Assembly: GCA_013152075.1 (NCBI GenBank)
Contig: JAADHD010000161.1
Coordinates: 1 to 14,736, forward strand
Direction: 5' to 3'
Length of the DNA: 14,736 nucleotides
Source: Verrucomicrobiota bacterium
GTDB lineage: Bacteria; Verrucomicrobiota; Verrucomicrobiia; Verrucomicrobiales; DEV007
This document shows, piece after piece, positions 1 through 6,784 of this stretch. Positions within the stretch are counted from its first letter, which is position 1. The number at the start of each line of letters is the position of its first letter. The notes under the pieces were generated by a model. It had not been told where the DNA came from. It was given only the letters and a program-made list of their open reading frames with translations, and searched no databases. A program made the position numbers and the translations under genes.

Positions 1-2
1 CC

Positions 3-1445
3 AGTAAAACCGGCGCAGCGGAAGAGGAGATGATCGGGCGTTTGCTCAAGGTCGAAGATCCCAATGAGCCGACCGAGATAGTCATCCACGTCAACATGCT
101 CAAGGAGGGATGGGACGTGACGAATCTTTATACTATCATCCCGCTGCGGGCTGCCAATGCTCGCATTCTGATCGAACAATCGATAGGGCGTGGTCTTCGT
201 CTGCCTTATGGTAAAAGAGTTGGCGTCACGGCAGTTGACCGGCTTAACATCGTCGCTCACGATAAGTTTCAAGAAATTGTCGACGACGCTAATCGTCCGG
301 ATTCTGCGATTCACATGCAGACGGTGGTGCTCGATCCCGATGAGATCGAAGTGAAAACCAAGACGGTTGTTTCCCAGTCGACCCTTGCGAGTCAACTAGG
401 AAAGGTGCCTGAGCAAACGACGGCTTCGACTGAGGTCGCAAAAGTCGAACAGAAGCCCGTTTTCACCACGCCTGTAGAACAGAAAGTCGCGCAAGCAACC
501 TATGAGGCTATCAAGAAATTGGGAAGCCAGCCGGATAAAGTTCCCTCGACCAGTTACCTGAATAACAAAGAGATTCAGACCTCGGTGGTGCAGGAAGTCA
601 CGCAACAAATGACCCCCTCGCAGCTTGAAATGGAAGGGGTGAGCGATGGTCCCGATATTGCTGCTATTGTTAAAAAAGCGACAGAATTGATCGTTCAACA
701 AACGATCGATATTCCCCGTATTCTGGTGGTGCCGAAAGGGGAGGTCGAATCAGGTTTTCACCCCTTTGCGCTTGATCTCGCCGCGATCAATTATCAGCCG
801 ATTTCTGAAGAGCTTTGGAGGCAGGTGCTACGGACTGGCGAGACCGAAGTGATAGGGCTTGGTAAAGGAGGTATCAAAGAAAAGCGTTTGGAGGATTATG
901 TTGTCAGCGGCCTTGTTGACTTCGATGACATTGCCTACGAGCAGCATGCGGATTTACTTTATGATCTGGCGGATCAGACGGTAAAACACTTAAAAAGCTA
1001 TCTGGCCGAAGACGAAGTGGCGAAAGTGCTCTCGTGTCATAAGAAGGAGATTGCAGCTTTCATTCACGCCCAGATGCAAGAGCATTATTGGGAAGATGAG
1101 AATGTCGAATACGAAGTGAAGATCAGCAAAGGTTTCACCGAGCTCAAGTCCAGCGCCTACACGGCGGCCGCTAACGAAGACCCGCTTGATTTCAGGATTT
1201 CTCCGAAGGATAAGAGTAACATGTCGAAATACCTTTTCGGAGGATTCAAAAAATGCCTGTATCCGGTGCAGAAATTTGACGCTGAAGGTGAGCGGATCCT
1301 ATCCGTGATTCTTGAACGCGAATCAGAAAAGTGGTTCAAGCCAGCAAAAGGTCAGTTCCAGATTTTTTATAAATTCGGAGCAGACTATCCGGAGTATCAG
1401 CCTGATTTTGTTGCTGAAACATCGGATACAATTTATATGCTGTAA
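3..1445 (+). CDS. Type III restriction enzyme Res-like helicase/nuclease, 5'-partial and ended early by an in-frame TAA
   Basis: This is the C-terminal part of a superfamily 2 ATPase of the type III restriction (Res, COG3587-like) group, which translocates on DNA and cuts it. The frame is open to the left edge, so the DEAD/DEAH N-terminal half lies outside the window; the first Met (position 30) is internal. Counting from that Met, helicase motif V is NMLKEGWDV (residues 22-30) and motif VI is QSIGRGLRLP (50-59). A variable, charged linker follows at about 100-200. The nuclease domain ends with YQPDFVAE, in which D459 is the first acid of a PD-(D/E)xK site. The ORF stops at TAA 1443-1445, exactly where the Glu of the E-x-K motif belongs; the next two codons are Pro-Lys. 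The tail homology continues in frame to 1622 (separate entry). No methyltransferase (mod) gene is visible; it would have to lie upstream. The family call is firm; whether the protein is active is doubtful. Confidence 0.85.
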   Translation, partial: SKTGAAEEEMIGRLLKVEDPNEPTEIVIHVNMLKEGWDVTNLYTIIPLRAANARILIEQSIGRGLRLPYGKRVGVTAVDRLNIVAHDKFQEIVDDANRPDSAIHMQTVVLDPDEIEVKTKTVVSQSTLASQLGKVPEQTTASTEVAKVEQKPVFTTPVEQKVAQATYEAIKKLGSQPDKVPSTSYLNNKEIQTSVVQEVTQQMTPSQLEMEGVSDGPDIAAIVKKATELIVQQTIDIPRILVVPKGEVESGFHPFALDLAAINYQPISEELWRQVLRTGETEVIGLGKGGIKEKRLEDYVVSGLVDFDDIAYEQHADLLYDLADQTVKHLKSYLAEDEVAKVLSCHKKEIAAFIHAQMQEHYWEDENVEYEVKISKGFTELKSSAYTAAANEDPLDFRISPKDKSNMSKYLFGGFKKCLYPVQKFDAEGERILSVILERESEKWFKPAKGQFQIFYKFGADYPEYQPDFVAETSDTIYML

Positions 1446-1622
1446 CCGAAAGCAAAGAACAAAATGACTGACCCGGAGGTCTTGGCTAAAAAAGAAGCGG
1501 CTGAAAAGTGGTGTAAAAATGCCTCGGATCATACCGCAAATCATGGTGGGAAGCCATGGGTTTACGTGCTCATTTCTCATGACCGAATTGCAGAAAATAT
1601 GTCGATTGAAGGTTTGATGTGA
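1446..1622 (+). pseudogene. Detached C-terminal tail of the Res-like nuclease, in frame after the TAA
   Basis: After the TAA at 1443-1445 the same frame stays open for 58 codons to TGA 1620-1622. It reads PKAKNKMTDPEVLAKKEAAE, then a WC pair, and ends with GGKPWVYVLISHD and IAENMSIEGLM. From memory this is the normal end of type III Res-like proteins: E-x-K, an Ala/Lys-rich helix, a Trp-Cys pair, then KPW-Y-LI-HD near the C-terminus. One substitution (GAA to TAA, or GAG with a second change) restores a continuous protein with the catalytic E-P-K. It has no start codon or ribosome binding site of its own, so it is best read as the severed tail of the upstream gene, or as evidence of a base-call error. 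Confidence 0.8.
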
Positions 1623-1718
1623 ATAACTGAAGTTTGAAATAAGGAGCTAAGATTTCTTAAACGATTTCAACCACGGAGTTTGGATTAAGGGATATAATCA
1701 GTCAAAATCGTTCAGTGG

Positions 1719-1747
1719 CATTACAAAATTGAGTGGTTCTTGTAATG
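1719..1747. repeat. 8-bp inverted repeat CATTACAA / TTGTAATG with 13-nt loop
   Basis: Perfect 8-bp arms lie at 1719-1726 and 1740-1747, separated by 13 bases. It sits between the end of the restriction gene tail (1622) and the ATG of the small membrane protein ORF (1782). It could be an operator for a dimeric regulator or a weak hairpin. There is no U-tract after it, so it is not a standard terminator. The rest of 1623-1781 shows no gene and no convincing promoter. Confidence 0.4.
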
Positions 1748-1781
1748 GCGGGGACATGAGGGCAGATGGTATTGAATAGTC

Positions 1782-2000
1782 ATGTTGCACTACTTCATGC
1801 TGTTTCTTTTTATTGCCGCCTCGGTAGCCTCCTTTCGCAATGGCTACCGAATGGCAGTGCTCTGCTCCTGGTTGCTGGCATTTACCGGCCTTGTAGCAAT
1901 AGTGTTGTATACTGAAGTGCCTCAATTGTGGATTGTGTGGGTTGCCGTGCTGACGATTTACCTGATGTTCAAAGGAGATATCGCTTTTGACGAATATTGA
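1782..2000 (+). CDS. Small hypothetical membrane protein, two predicted helices
   Basis: This 72-codon ORF encodes a very hydrophobic protein. The first hydrophobic stretch (about residues 1-16) is followed by FRNGYR. Two further hydrophobic stretches, about 24-42 and 48-62, are split by the short loop TEVPQ. The protein ends with a charged tail, KGDIAFDEY. This predicts a two- or three-helix inner-membrane protein with short loops. I do not recognise a family. There is no clear Shine-Dalgarno sequence upstream of ATG 1782; the nearest purine run (GAGGG, about 20 nt upstream) is too far. The ORF stands alone: the inverted repeat at 1719-1747 lies upstream and the 52-bp palindrome at 2031-2082 begins 30 nt after its stop. 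The hydrophobic pattern favours a real gene, but an unused ORF cannot be excluded. Confidence 0.5.
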   Translation: MLHYFMLFLFIAASVASFRNGYRMAVLCSWLLAFTGLVAIVLYTEVPQLWIVWVAVLTIYLMFKGDIAFDEY

Positions 2001-2030
2001 TCAGACAGCAGGCCTGAACAGCAGGAATTT

Positions 2031-2082
2031 CCCGAGTGCGACAATCAAATGTCCGGCCGGACATTTGATTGTCGCACTCGGG
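2031..2082. repeat. Perfect 52-bp palindrome (26-bp arms, no spacer)
   Basis: The left arm 2031-2056 begins CCCGAGTGCGACAATC and ends GTCCGG. The right arm 2057-2082 is its exact reverse complement, with CCGG|CCGG-type symmetry at the centre (TGTCCGGCCGGACA). As RNA it would fold into a hairpin of about 24 bp with a four-base loop. It lies 30 nt after the small membrane protein ORF and about 48 nt before the rsgA start. There is no U-run on the plus side (GGTAAGGGG follows); on the minus side the base after the arm is A, followed by AATTCC. It is therefore not a typical rho-independent terminator. It may be a palindromic repetitive element, a terminator-like or mRNA-stabilising structure, or a cruciform. 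Confidence 0.9.
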
Positions 2083-2129
2083 GGTAAGGGGGGAGTTGAA
2101 AAAGAGGGGAATCCGGCAGATGCTTGCGT

Positions 2130-3245
2130 ATGCCACTAACGCTTGCTGATCTGGGGTGGAATGATGCTTTTGAGGCGGAGTTCCAGCCCTTTTACAAAAA
2201 GTCCTGGAAACCGGGCCGCCTCATTCGTGATAACAAGATCACTTATGGTGCCTTGCTCGATGGGGGCGATGAGCTTGAGGTGGTTATGAGCGGGGATGTT
2301 TATCACCGAGCTGAAAATGACGCTGCGTTGCCTGCGGTTGGGGATTGGGTGGCGATCGATACGGGGCGTGCGATGGATGAGCCGGTGATTCGGGAGCGCT
2401 TATCGCGTCAGACTTGTTTTTCCAGGAAGGCTCCGGGGAAAAGTTCAGCGGAGCAAGTGATCGCGGCGAACGCCGATGTGGTGATCGTGGTGACCGATGC
2501 TGATGCGGATTTCAACCTGCGTAGAATGGAGCGCTATATCGCTCTCACGGCTCGCAGCGGGTCTAAGCTGGTGGTTCTGGTCAATAAGTCCGATTTGTTT
2601 CCAGCAGAGCAGAACGAACAAGCGGCCGAGGAGATTCGCCAACTGAGCTCAGATGTCGAGGTTCACATCACTACGGCGATCAATTCTGAAGGGGTCGAAG
2701 TGATTAGGACCTATCTGAAAAAAGGGGTCACGGGAACCTTGGTTGGGTCAAGCGGGGTGGGAAAATCGAGCCTGGTGAACCAGTTGCTGGGTGGCGAAGA
2801 GTGGCAGATCACGGCTGAAGTGAACGAAGTCTCCGGCAAGGGGCGACATACCACGACGGCTCGTGAGCTGATGGTATTGAGGGAGGGAGGCATCCTGATT
2901 GATAATCCGGGGATTCGTGAAGTCCATATGTGGACAGATGAGAAAACGCTACGCGAGCAATTTGCCGACATCGAAGCCTTGGTGATGCAGTGTAAGTTTC
3001 ACGATTGCAAACACGGCTCCGATAAGGGCTGCGCCATTAGAACTGCAGTAGAGGGCGGTGAGCTTGACGTCGAGCGCTACGAGAGTTTTCTTCGTCTCGA
3101 TGAGGAAATTGCAAAACTGAGCTTGCGTCGCAAGCGAGGACAAATGAATATCGAACGACGAGCCAAACGGGATCATCGGGTCAAAGCCAGGAACTTGGCG
3201 GATCGCGTTGAACTGGGAGAGGACGCCGATCCGAACAACAGATGA
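2130..3245 (+). CDS. rsgA: Ribosome small subunit-dependent GTPase RsgA
   Basis: RsgA (YjeQ/YloQ) is a circularly permuted GTPase that acts as a late checkpoint in 30S ribosomal subunit maturation. Numbering from ATG 2130, an N-terminal OB-fold region runs to about residue 105. The GTPase motifs then come in permuted order: G4 NKSD (152-155), P-loop GSSGVGKSS (206-214), a switch region rich in Thr, and G3 DNPG (258-261). The C-terminal zinc motif is C288-x4-C293-x-H295-x5-C301, the family pattern. A basic tail (LSLRRKRGQ, ERRAKRDHRVKARN) probably binds rRNA. The ATG at 2130 gives an N-terminus MPLTLADLGW typical of the family; a TTG two codons upstream (2124) is an alternative. The stop overlaps the next gene start (ATGA), so the two are translationally coupled. 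The perfect palindrome at 2031-2082 lies just upstream and may mark an operon boundary. Confidence 0.95.
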   Translation: MPLTLADLGWNDAFEAEFQPFYKKSWKPGRLIRDNKITYGALLDGGDELEVVMSGDVYHRAENDAALPAVGDWVAIDTGRAMDEPVIRERLSRQTCFSRKAPGKSSAEQVIAANADVVIVVTDADADFNLRRMERYIALTARSGSKLVVLVNKSDLFPAEQNEQAAEEIRQLSSDVEVHITTAINSEGVEVIRTYLKKGVTGTLVGSSGVGKSSLVNQLLGGEEWQITAEVNEVSGKGRHTTTARELMVLREGGILIDNPGIREVHMWTDEKTLREQFADIEALVMQCKFHDCKHGSDKGCAIRTAVEGGELDVERYESFLRLDEEIAKLSLRRKRGQMNIERRAKRDHRVKARNLADRVELGEDADPNNR

Positions 3246-3670
3246 GTGAAGATTCAGAATGGATTCCAAGAGTAAGGGAGGAATCCCTGTGTCCCTGCAA
3301 AAGCCGCTTGAGCTATGCCGAGTGCTGTTTGCCTTTTCATCACGGCAAGACCAAACCGGAGACGGCGGAGCAACTGATGCGCTCCCGCTACAGTGCGTAT
3401 TTTTTTCGCAAGGTGGACTATTTGGTTGAAACGACTCACCCCAGAACTAGGCAGGGGGATTTGGGAGAGGAATTGGAAAAGACCATTGATCAGGTTAATT
3501 GGAAGTTTTTGACCATCTTGTCATCGTCGAAAGGGGGGAAGGACGACAAGACCGGCAAGGTTGAGTTTGTGGCTGACTATTATGTCGAAGGGGAGGCTTT
3601 TGAATTGCACGAGAACTCCCGCTTTCGACGCCATAAGGGAGCGTGGAAGTATTTGGATGGGAAGGCGTAG
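3242..3670 (+). CDS. YchJ-family (UPF0225) SEC-C motif protein
   Basis: This 142-residue protein has the zinc-binding SEC-C signature near its N-terminus, CPC-x8-CC (C17, C19, C28, C29). The YchJ hallmark MRSRYSAY (46-53) follows, then an alpha/beta fold of the NTF2-like kind ending FRRHKGAWKYLDGKA. E. coli YchJ has a second SEC-C motif after the homologous Y-x-DG; here the protein stops at that point, so it is a single-SEC-C version. The biochemical role of the family is not established; SEC-C modules bind zinc, and in SecA the module helps bind SecB. The start codon overlaps the rsgA stop by 4 nt (ATGA), which strongly supports co-transcription and coupling. No terminator follows; a separate promoter serves the next pair. 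Confidence 0.88.
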   Translation: MSEDSEWIPRVREESLCPCKSRLSYAECCLPFHHGKTKPETAEQLMRSRYSAYFFRKVDYLVETTHPRTRQGDLGEELEKTIDQVNWKFLTILSSSKGGKDDKTGKVEFVADYYVEGEAFELHENSRFRRHKGAWKYLDGKA

Positions 3671-3693
3671 GGTTTTACTATTTTGTTGCAAGG

Positions 3694-3723
3694 TTGACGC
3701 ACCTGCTTAAAAAAGTGTATATT
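3694..3723 (+). promoter_or_regulatory. Sigma-70-type promoter for the small ORF/nucleotidyltransferase pair
   Basis: A -35 box TTGACG (3694-3699) and a -10 box TATATT (3718-3723) are separated by 18 bases. The expected transcription start, about 6-8 nt after the -10 box, falls at about 3729-3731, directly before the ATG at 3732. The transcript would be leaderless or nearly so. This is inferred from consensus match only. Confidence 0.6.
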
Positions 3724-3731
3724 TATTAGGT

Positions 3732-3917
3732 ATGGAAAAAGTCGTGGCCAAATCAACTTTGCAGGAATTTCGGAAAAAGAAGGTTTCTTGGAAGCATCGC
3801 AGTCATGCTGAACGCTTGGCTGCGATGGCCATGATTTGCCAAACCCAAGCGAAAGATGGAGAAACTGAATCGGGATTTTCTCGAGTTTATAAAATTACTC
3901 GAAAGCAATCAGGTTAA
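3732..3917 (+). CDS. Small hypothetical protein paired with the nucleotidyltransferase, possible antitoxin-like partner
   Basis: This 61-codon ORF reads MEKVVAKSTLQEFRKKK, a basic stretch with SHAERLAAMAMIC, and ends with FSRVYKITRKQ. From memory, many bacteria carry a short protein with a W-x-x-R-x-x-x-ERL pattern and a C-terminal R-V-x-x-V/I-x-R motif directly before a DUF6036/AbiEii-like nucleotidyltransferase gene, and this ORF fits that pattern. Its 3' end overlaps the next gene by 62 nt (3856-3917) in another frame, which argues for tight translational coupling. The start ATG lies 9 nt downstream of a good -10 box, so no Shine-Dalgarno sequence is expected. The function is unknown; an antitoxin-like or accessory role is inference from pairing alone. 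Confidence 0.65.
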   Translation: MEKVVAKSTLQEFRKKKVSWKHRSHAERLAAMAMICQTQAKDGETESGFSRVYKITRKQSG

Positions 3918-4317
3918 GTATCTGATTGTCGGTGGGTATGCGGTAGGGCTCCACGGTTTTCCTCGGTATACTGGAGACATCGATTTTTTTATCGCGGTTC
4001 GCGAGGAAAATGCAGCAAGAATATTGGCGGTTTTTGAGCAATTTGGTTTTGGGGGGATCGGTCTCACAAAAAATGATTTTTTGCAGAAAGATTTCGTGGT
4101 GGAGATTGGTAGGGAGCCACAAAAAATACAGGTTCTAACAGGGATCGATGGGGTGAATTTTGAGGAGTGCTTTAATCGGCGACTAGTATTTGATTGTGAT
4201 GGTCAGAAAATGAAGTGCATCGGATTAGATGACCTTCTTAAAAACAAACGTGCATCAGGTCGGGCGAAGGATTTAATCGATGTGGAGGAGCTTTCAAATG
4301 GTGACGATTCAGGATAG
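3856..4317 (+). CDS. Nucleotidyltransferase-fold protein (DUF6036/AbiEii-like, MNT family)
   Basis: This 153-residue protein has a minimal nucleotidyltransferase fold. It shows GGYAVGLHG (26-34) followed by D41-x-D43 in YTGDIDFFI, the metal-binding pair of polymerase-beta-type transferases. A later strand reads KIQVLTGIDGV (90-100); relatives as I remember them have Asp where this protein has Q92 (R-I-D-L/I-L-T), so the third carboxylate may be missing. The C-terminus has the family signature LDDLLKNKRASGRAKDLIDVEEL (124-146), in which N-K-R-A-x-G-R-x-K-D is typical. Such proteins include the AbiEii toxin and MNT partners of HEPN toxins, but no HEPN gene is adjacent. The partner is the small overlapping ORF upstream. 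The family call is firm; the activity (AMP transfer, toxin, or inactive regulator) is unknown. Confidence 0.85.
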   Translation: MEKLNRDFLEFIKLLESNQVKYLIVGGYAVGLHGFPRYTGDIDFFIAVREENAARILAVFEQFGFGGIGLTKNDFLQKDFVVEIGREPQKIQVLTGIDGVNFEECFNRRLVFDCDGQKMKCIGLDDLLKNKRASGRAKDLIDVEELSNGDDSG

Positions 4318-4418
4318 TTTTTCTATTCGAACCTGTTTTCATCTATGTAATTTGCCTTTGGAGCGATTTCTCCGAGTGTCTCCTTCTCGAATGTGGGCTT
4401 GGCGGCGGGGTGCCTTCT

Positions 4419-5348
4419 TTATTCCCGCTCCGCCAGATACTTCTCGGCATCCAGAGCGGCGGCACAGCCACTGCCGGCGGCGGTGATCGCTTGACGGTAA
4501 ACGTGGTCGGTGACGTCGCCGGAAACAAAGATGCCGGGCACGGTAGTTTCGCTGCCGTTGATCTTAACGATGTAGCCATTTTCGTCGAGGTCGACGCCGA
4601 TGCCGTTGTTGAGAAATTGAGTGTTGGGGTCGTGGCCGATGGCAACGAAGACACATTTGACTTCGAGTTCACTTTCCTCGTCGCTTTTTAGATTTTTCAG
4701 AGTGACAGCGCGCATTTCGCCTTCGTCATCAGTGAGATAAGCGGAGACCGTGCTGTCCCATACCGGCTCGATTTTATCGTTATTGAGGGCGCGGTCAGCC
4801 ATGATTTTGGATGCGCGCAATTCGTCACGGCGGTGAATGAGATAGACCTTGCTGGCGAAGCGGGTGAGGAAGTCGGCTTCCTCACAGGCGGAGTCGCCGC
4901 CGCCGATGACGCAGACCGGCACGTCGCGATAGAAAGCGCCGTCGCAGGTGGCGCAGGAAGTGAGGCCGTGACCGATTAATTCCTTTTCATTGGGCATGCC
5001 GAGATGGCGTGGGCGTGCGCCGGTGGCGATGATCACAGATTCGGTCTGGAATTCTTTTGAATCTGTTTTCAGGGTAAAGGTGCCGTCTTCGTTTTTTTCA
5101 ATGGCTGTTACGGCTGCGTATTCGACTCGTGTGCCGAATTTCTCGGCTTGTTTCTGCATGAGCATCATCAGTTCTGGCCCCATCACTCCATCAGGGAAAC
5201 CTGGGAAGTTTTCTACTTCAGTGGTGGTGGTCAGCTGCCCACCGGGTTCTGTGCCGGAGATGATGAGAGGGCTCAGGCTCGCTCGGCCGGTGTAAATAGC
5301 GGCGGTCCATCCTGCGCAGCCGGTTCCAATGATGATGACTTTTTCCAT
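4419..5348 (-). CDS. trxB: Thioredoxin-disulfide reductase
   Basis: TrxB is the cytoplasmic FAD enzyme that reduces thioredoxin with NADPH. Numbering from ATG 5348 (309 residues, normal length), the FAD-binding loop is GTGCAG (8-13), with Cys in place of the common Pro of GSGPAG. GGQLTTTTEVENFPG (36-50) is typical. The redox motif C132-A-T-C135 lies in SCATCDGAFY. The NADPH site has GGGDSACEEA (149-158) and HRR (172-174). The C-terminus carries GIFVSGDVTDHVYRQAITAAG, the FAD-binding GD segment. A TTG at 5366 would extend the protein by six residues, but MEKVIIIG is the natural start. The gene converges on the nucleotidyltransferase gene, leaving 101 nt (4318-4418) in which I see no strong terminator. 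Its promoter must lie in the divergent region 5349-5446, which carries a 10-bp direct repeat. Confidence 0.96.
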   Translation of the reverse strand: MEKVIIIGTGCAGWTAAIYTGRASLSPLIISGTEPGGQLTTTTEVENFPGFPDGVMGPELMMLMQKQAEKFGTRVEYAAVTAIEKNEDGTFTLKTDSKEFQTESVIIATGARPRHLGMPNEKELIGHGLTSCATCDGAFYRDVPVCVIGGGDSACEEADFLTRFASKVYLIHRRDELRASKIMADRALNNDKIEPVWDSTVSAYLTDDEGEMRAVTLKNLKSDEESELEVKCVFVAIGHDPNTQFLNNGIGVDLDENGYIVKINGSETTVPGIFVSGDVTDHVYRQAITAAGSGCAAALDAEKYLAERE

Positions 5349-5373
5349 GATGAGATATGAAAGCAATAACGAT

Positions 5374-5404
5374 CATTTAACAAGTAAGATTTCGCATTTA
5401 ACAA
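5374..5404. repeat. 10-bp direct repeat CATTTAACAA at 21-bp period in the trxB divergent region
   Basis: Exact copies of CATTTAACAA lie at 5374-5383 and 5395-5404, with starts 21 bp apart, close to two helical turns, so both copies face the same side of the DNA. They sit between trxB (minus strand, start 5348) and the Tat-exported protein gene (plus strand, start 5447). On the minus strand each copy reads TTGTTAAATG and could also contribute promoter boxes. A regulator site for one or both genes is plausible but unproven. Confidence 0.5.
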
Positions 5405-5446
5405 TTGAAACTTGGCAATTGGGCTAGGCGGTCACATATTTCTGGA

Positions 5447-6718
5447 ATGAATCCTCAATCGCCCGCTACCCGTCGCCGTTTTCTAGCTACTGTCGCCGCC
5501 GGCACTGCGGGCGGCATATTGTTACCACCCTCTATTAGCTTGGCAGCAACAGATACGGAGGGGGAAACGGATCATTTCTGGTATCGTCTCGCGCCAACAG
5601 ATGGCCCCTACATTGACACTCAGCGTGATAACAAAGCTTTTGGGATTGGCGAGGAAAAGATTCACTTCTCAGAGGACAACGCCCGCACCTGGGTTCGCAG
5701 CATAGACTTTCCCGATGCCGCCATGCTCAATTTCAGCTGTATTCTCGGAAACGGAAATATCGTGTTTGCCACTCGCGGGAACATTTATGTGAGCACCGAT
5801 AGTTTGAAATCCTACCGTGAAATCAAGGTGGTCGATCGCGACGGCAGCGACTACGTGACTCACACACCGAAGGATCCAAGCAAGGCTGGCTGGTATTTTT
5901 ATTCCCTCGACGGCGTGCACACCTGGCAGGTTGATGGCAAGGAGATGATGATTTGGGGTAACTATTGCAATGTCAGAAGCGAACCCGTGCCGGTGAACAT
6001 CTACTACTCGACAGATGGGGGAGAAACGGTGAAAATTGCGTATTCGTTTGGTCAAAATGCCAAGTACCAGTATAAAGGAGCCAAGCCTGCATCGCGGCTC
6101 GGCAACTCCGAAAATGAGGTGGTTTGTCGCCATGTTCACTCTGTGTCTTACAACGCGGCTGAGAATGCTTTTTATGCGTGTAGTGGTGACATTGATGGAA
6201 TTCACGGCCATGAATGCCATTGGTTGCGCGGCACCTACGATGACAAAGCCGATAGCTGGAGCTGGAAGGTGGTGGCATCATCGAATTCCAATTCACGCTT
6301 CAAATCCGGTGGCATCAACTTTGTTGATGGTAAGGTTTACTGGGTTGCCGACGCCAATGGCAAGGCCTCGCCTGAGGGAACTTATGACCGAGGCATTTTT
6401 CGTTGCGATCCGGCTGACATCGCTGATAAAAGCAAACACACCAAGTTGTACGATATGAAATACGAAATGGCGTGCATGACGATTGAGGGGGGAGTGATGC
6501 TGGCGCCACACTACGGTAATGCAACTCCGTCCGACACCGGTTTTCTCATATCACTCGATCTTGGCAAGACCTGGGGGAACTACGATCTTAAGCAATTTGG
6601 TGATCGCTCGGGTGTTCGGGTAAACAGGAAAAACAGCGACGGGTGGTTCCGTGTCGGCTTGCGACAGAGGTGGCTGGACCGAGCCGAAGTGTTGTTTATC
6701 AAGCCGAAGGCGTCGTAG
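5447..6718 (+). CDS. Tat-exported BNR/Asp-box beta-propeller (sialidase-like) protein
   Basis: The protein starts MNPQSPATRRRFLATVAAG, a twin-arginine signal (T-R-R-R-F-L at 8-13), followed by a hydrophobic stretch and a likely cleavage site near SLAA (about residue 34). It is therefore exported folded by the Tat system. The mature part (about 390 residues) contains Asp-box-like units of the BNR/sialidase propeller type: IHFSEDNARTW, IYVSTDSLKSY, IYYSTDGGET and ISLDLGKTW. No sialidase catalytic Arg triad can be assigned by eye, so the substrate is unknown. The central region has several His and Cys residues (CRHVHSVSY, CSGDIDGIHGHECHW) that might bind metal. The upstream TTG at 5405 would put 14 extra residues before the Tat signal; ATG 5447 fits better. 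It is transcribed divergently from trxB. Confidence 0.82.
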   Translation: MNPQSPATRRRFLATVAAGTAGGILLPPSISLAATDTEGETDHFWYRLAPTDGPYIDTQRDNKAFGIGEEKIHFSEDNARTWVRSIDFPDAAMLNFSCILGNGNIVFATRGNIYVSTDSLKSYREIKVVDRDGSDYVTHTPKDPSKAGWYFYSLDGVHTWQVDGKEMMIWGNYCNVRSEPVPVNIYYSTDGGETVKIAYSFGQNAKYQYKGAKPASRLGNSENEVVCRHVHSVSYNAAENAFYACSGDIDGIHGHECHWLRGTYDDKADSWSWKVVASSNSNSRFKSGGINFVDGKVYWVADANGKASPEGTYDRGIFRCDPADIADKSKHTKLYDMKYEMACMTIEGGVMLAPHYGNATPSDTGFLISLDLGKTWGNYDLKQFGDRSGVRVNRKNSDGWFRVGLRQRWLDRAEVLFIKPKAS

Positions 6719-6755
6719 GCAGGGCGGTGGCGGTTGAGGGTAATATTCATCAAGC

Positions 6756-6784
6756 TTGACGCCATAAATTCGTCGTGGTCTAGT
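6756..6784 (+). promoter_or_regulatory. Candidate promoter upstream of the thioesterase gene
   Basis: TTGACG (6756-6761) and TCTAGT (6779-6784) are spaced by 17 bases. The -35 box is good and the -10 box is weak (four of six matches). The leader to ATG 6896 would be about 105 nt, and I see no obvious riboswitch or hairpin in it. The rest of 6719-6895 shows no gene. Confidence 0.3.

Noticed and set aside
2120..2149. Nine-codon leader ORF (ATG...TGA) overlapping the rsgA start, with GAGGGGA nicely spaced upstream
   Set aside because: The spacing is attractive, but the peptide shows no attenuation-like codon run; probably the purines simply serve rsgA. Conservation would be needed to take it seriously.
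4318..4418. Possible bidirectional terminator between the convergent nucleotidyltransferase and trxB genes
   Set aside because: Only a GGAG/CTCC stem of 4 bp is visible and no stem plus U-run; not enough to call.
5669..6220. 183-codon minus-strand open frame
   Set aside because: It is opposite the Tat-exported propeller gene and lacks any recognisable motif or ribosome site.
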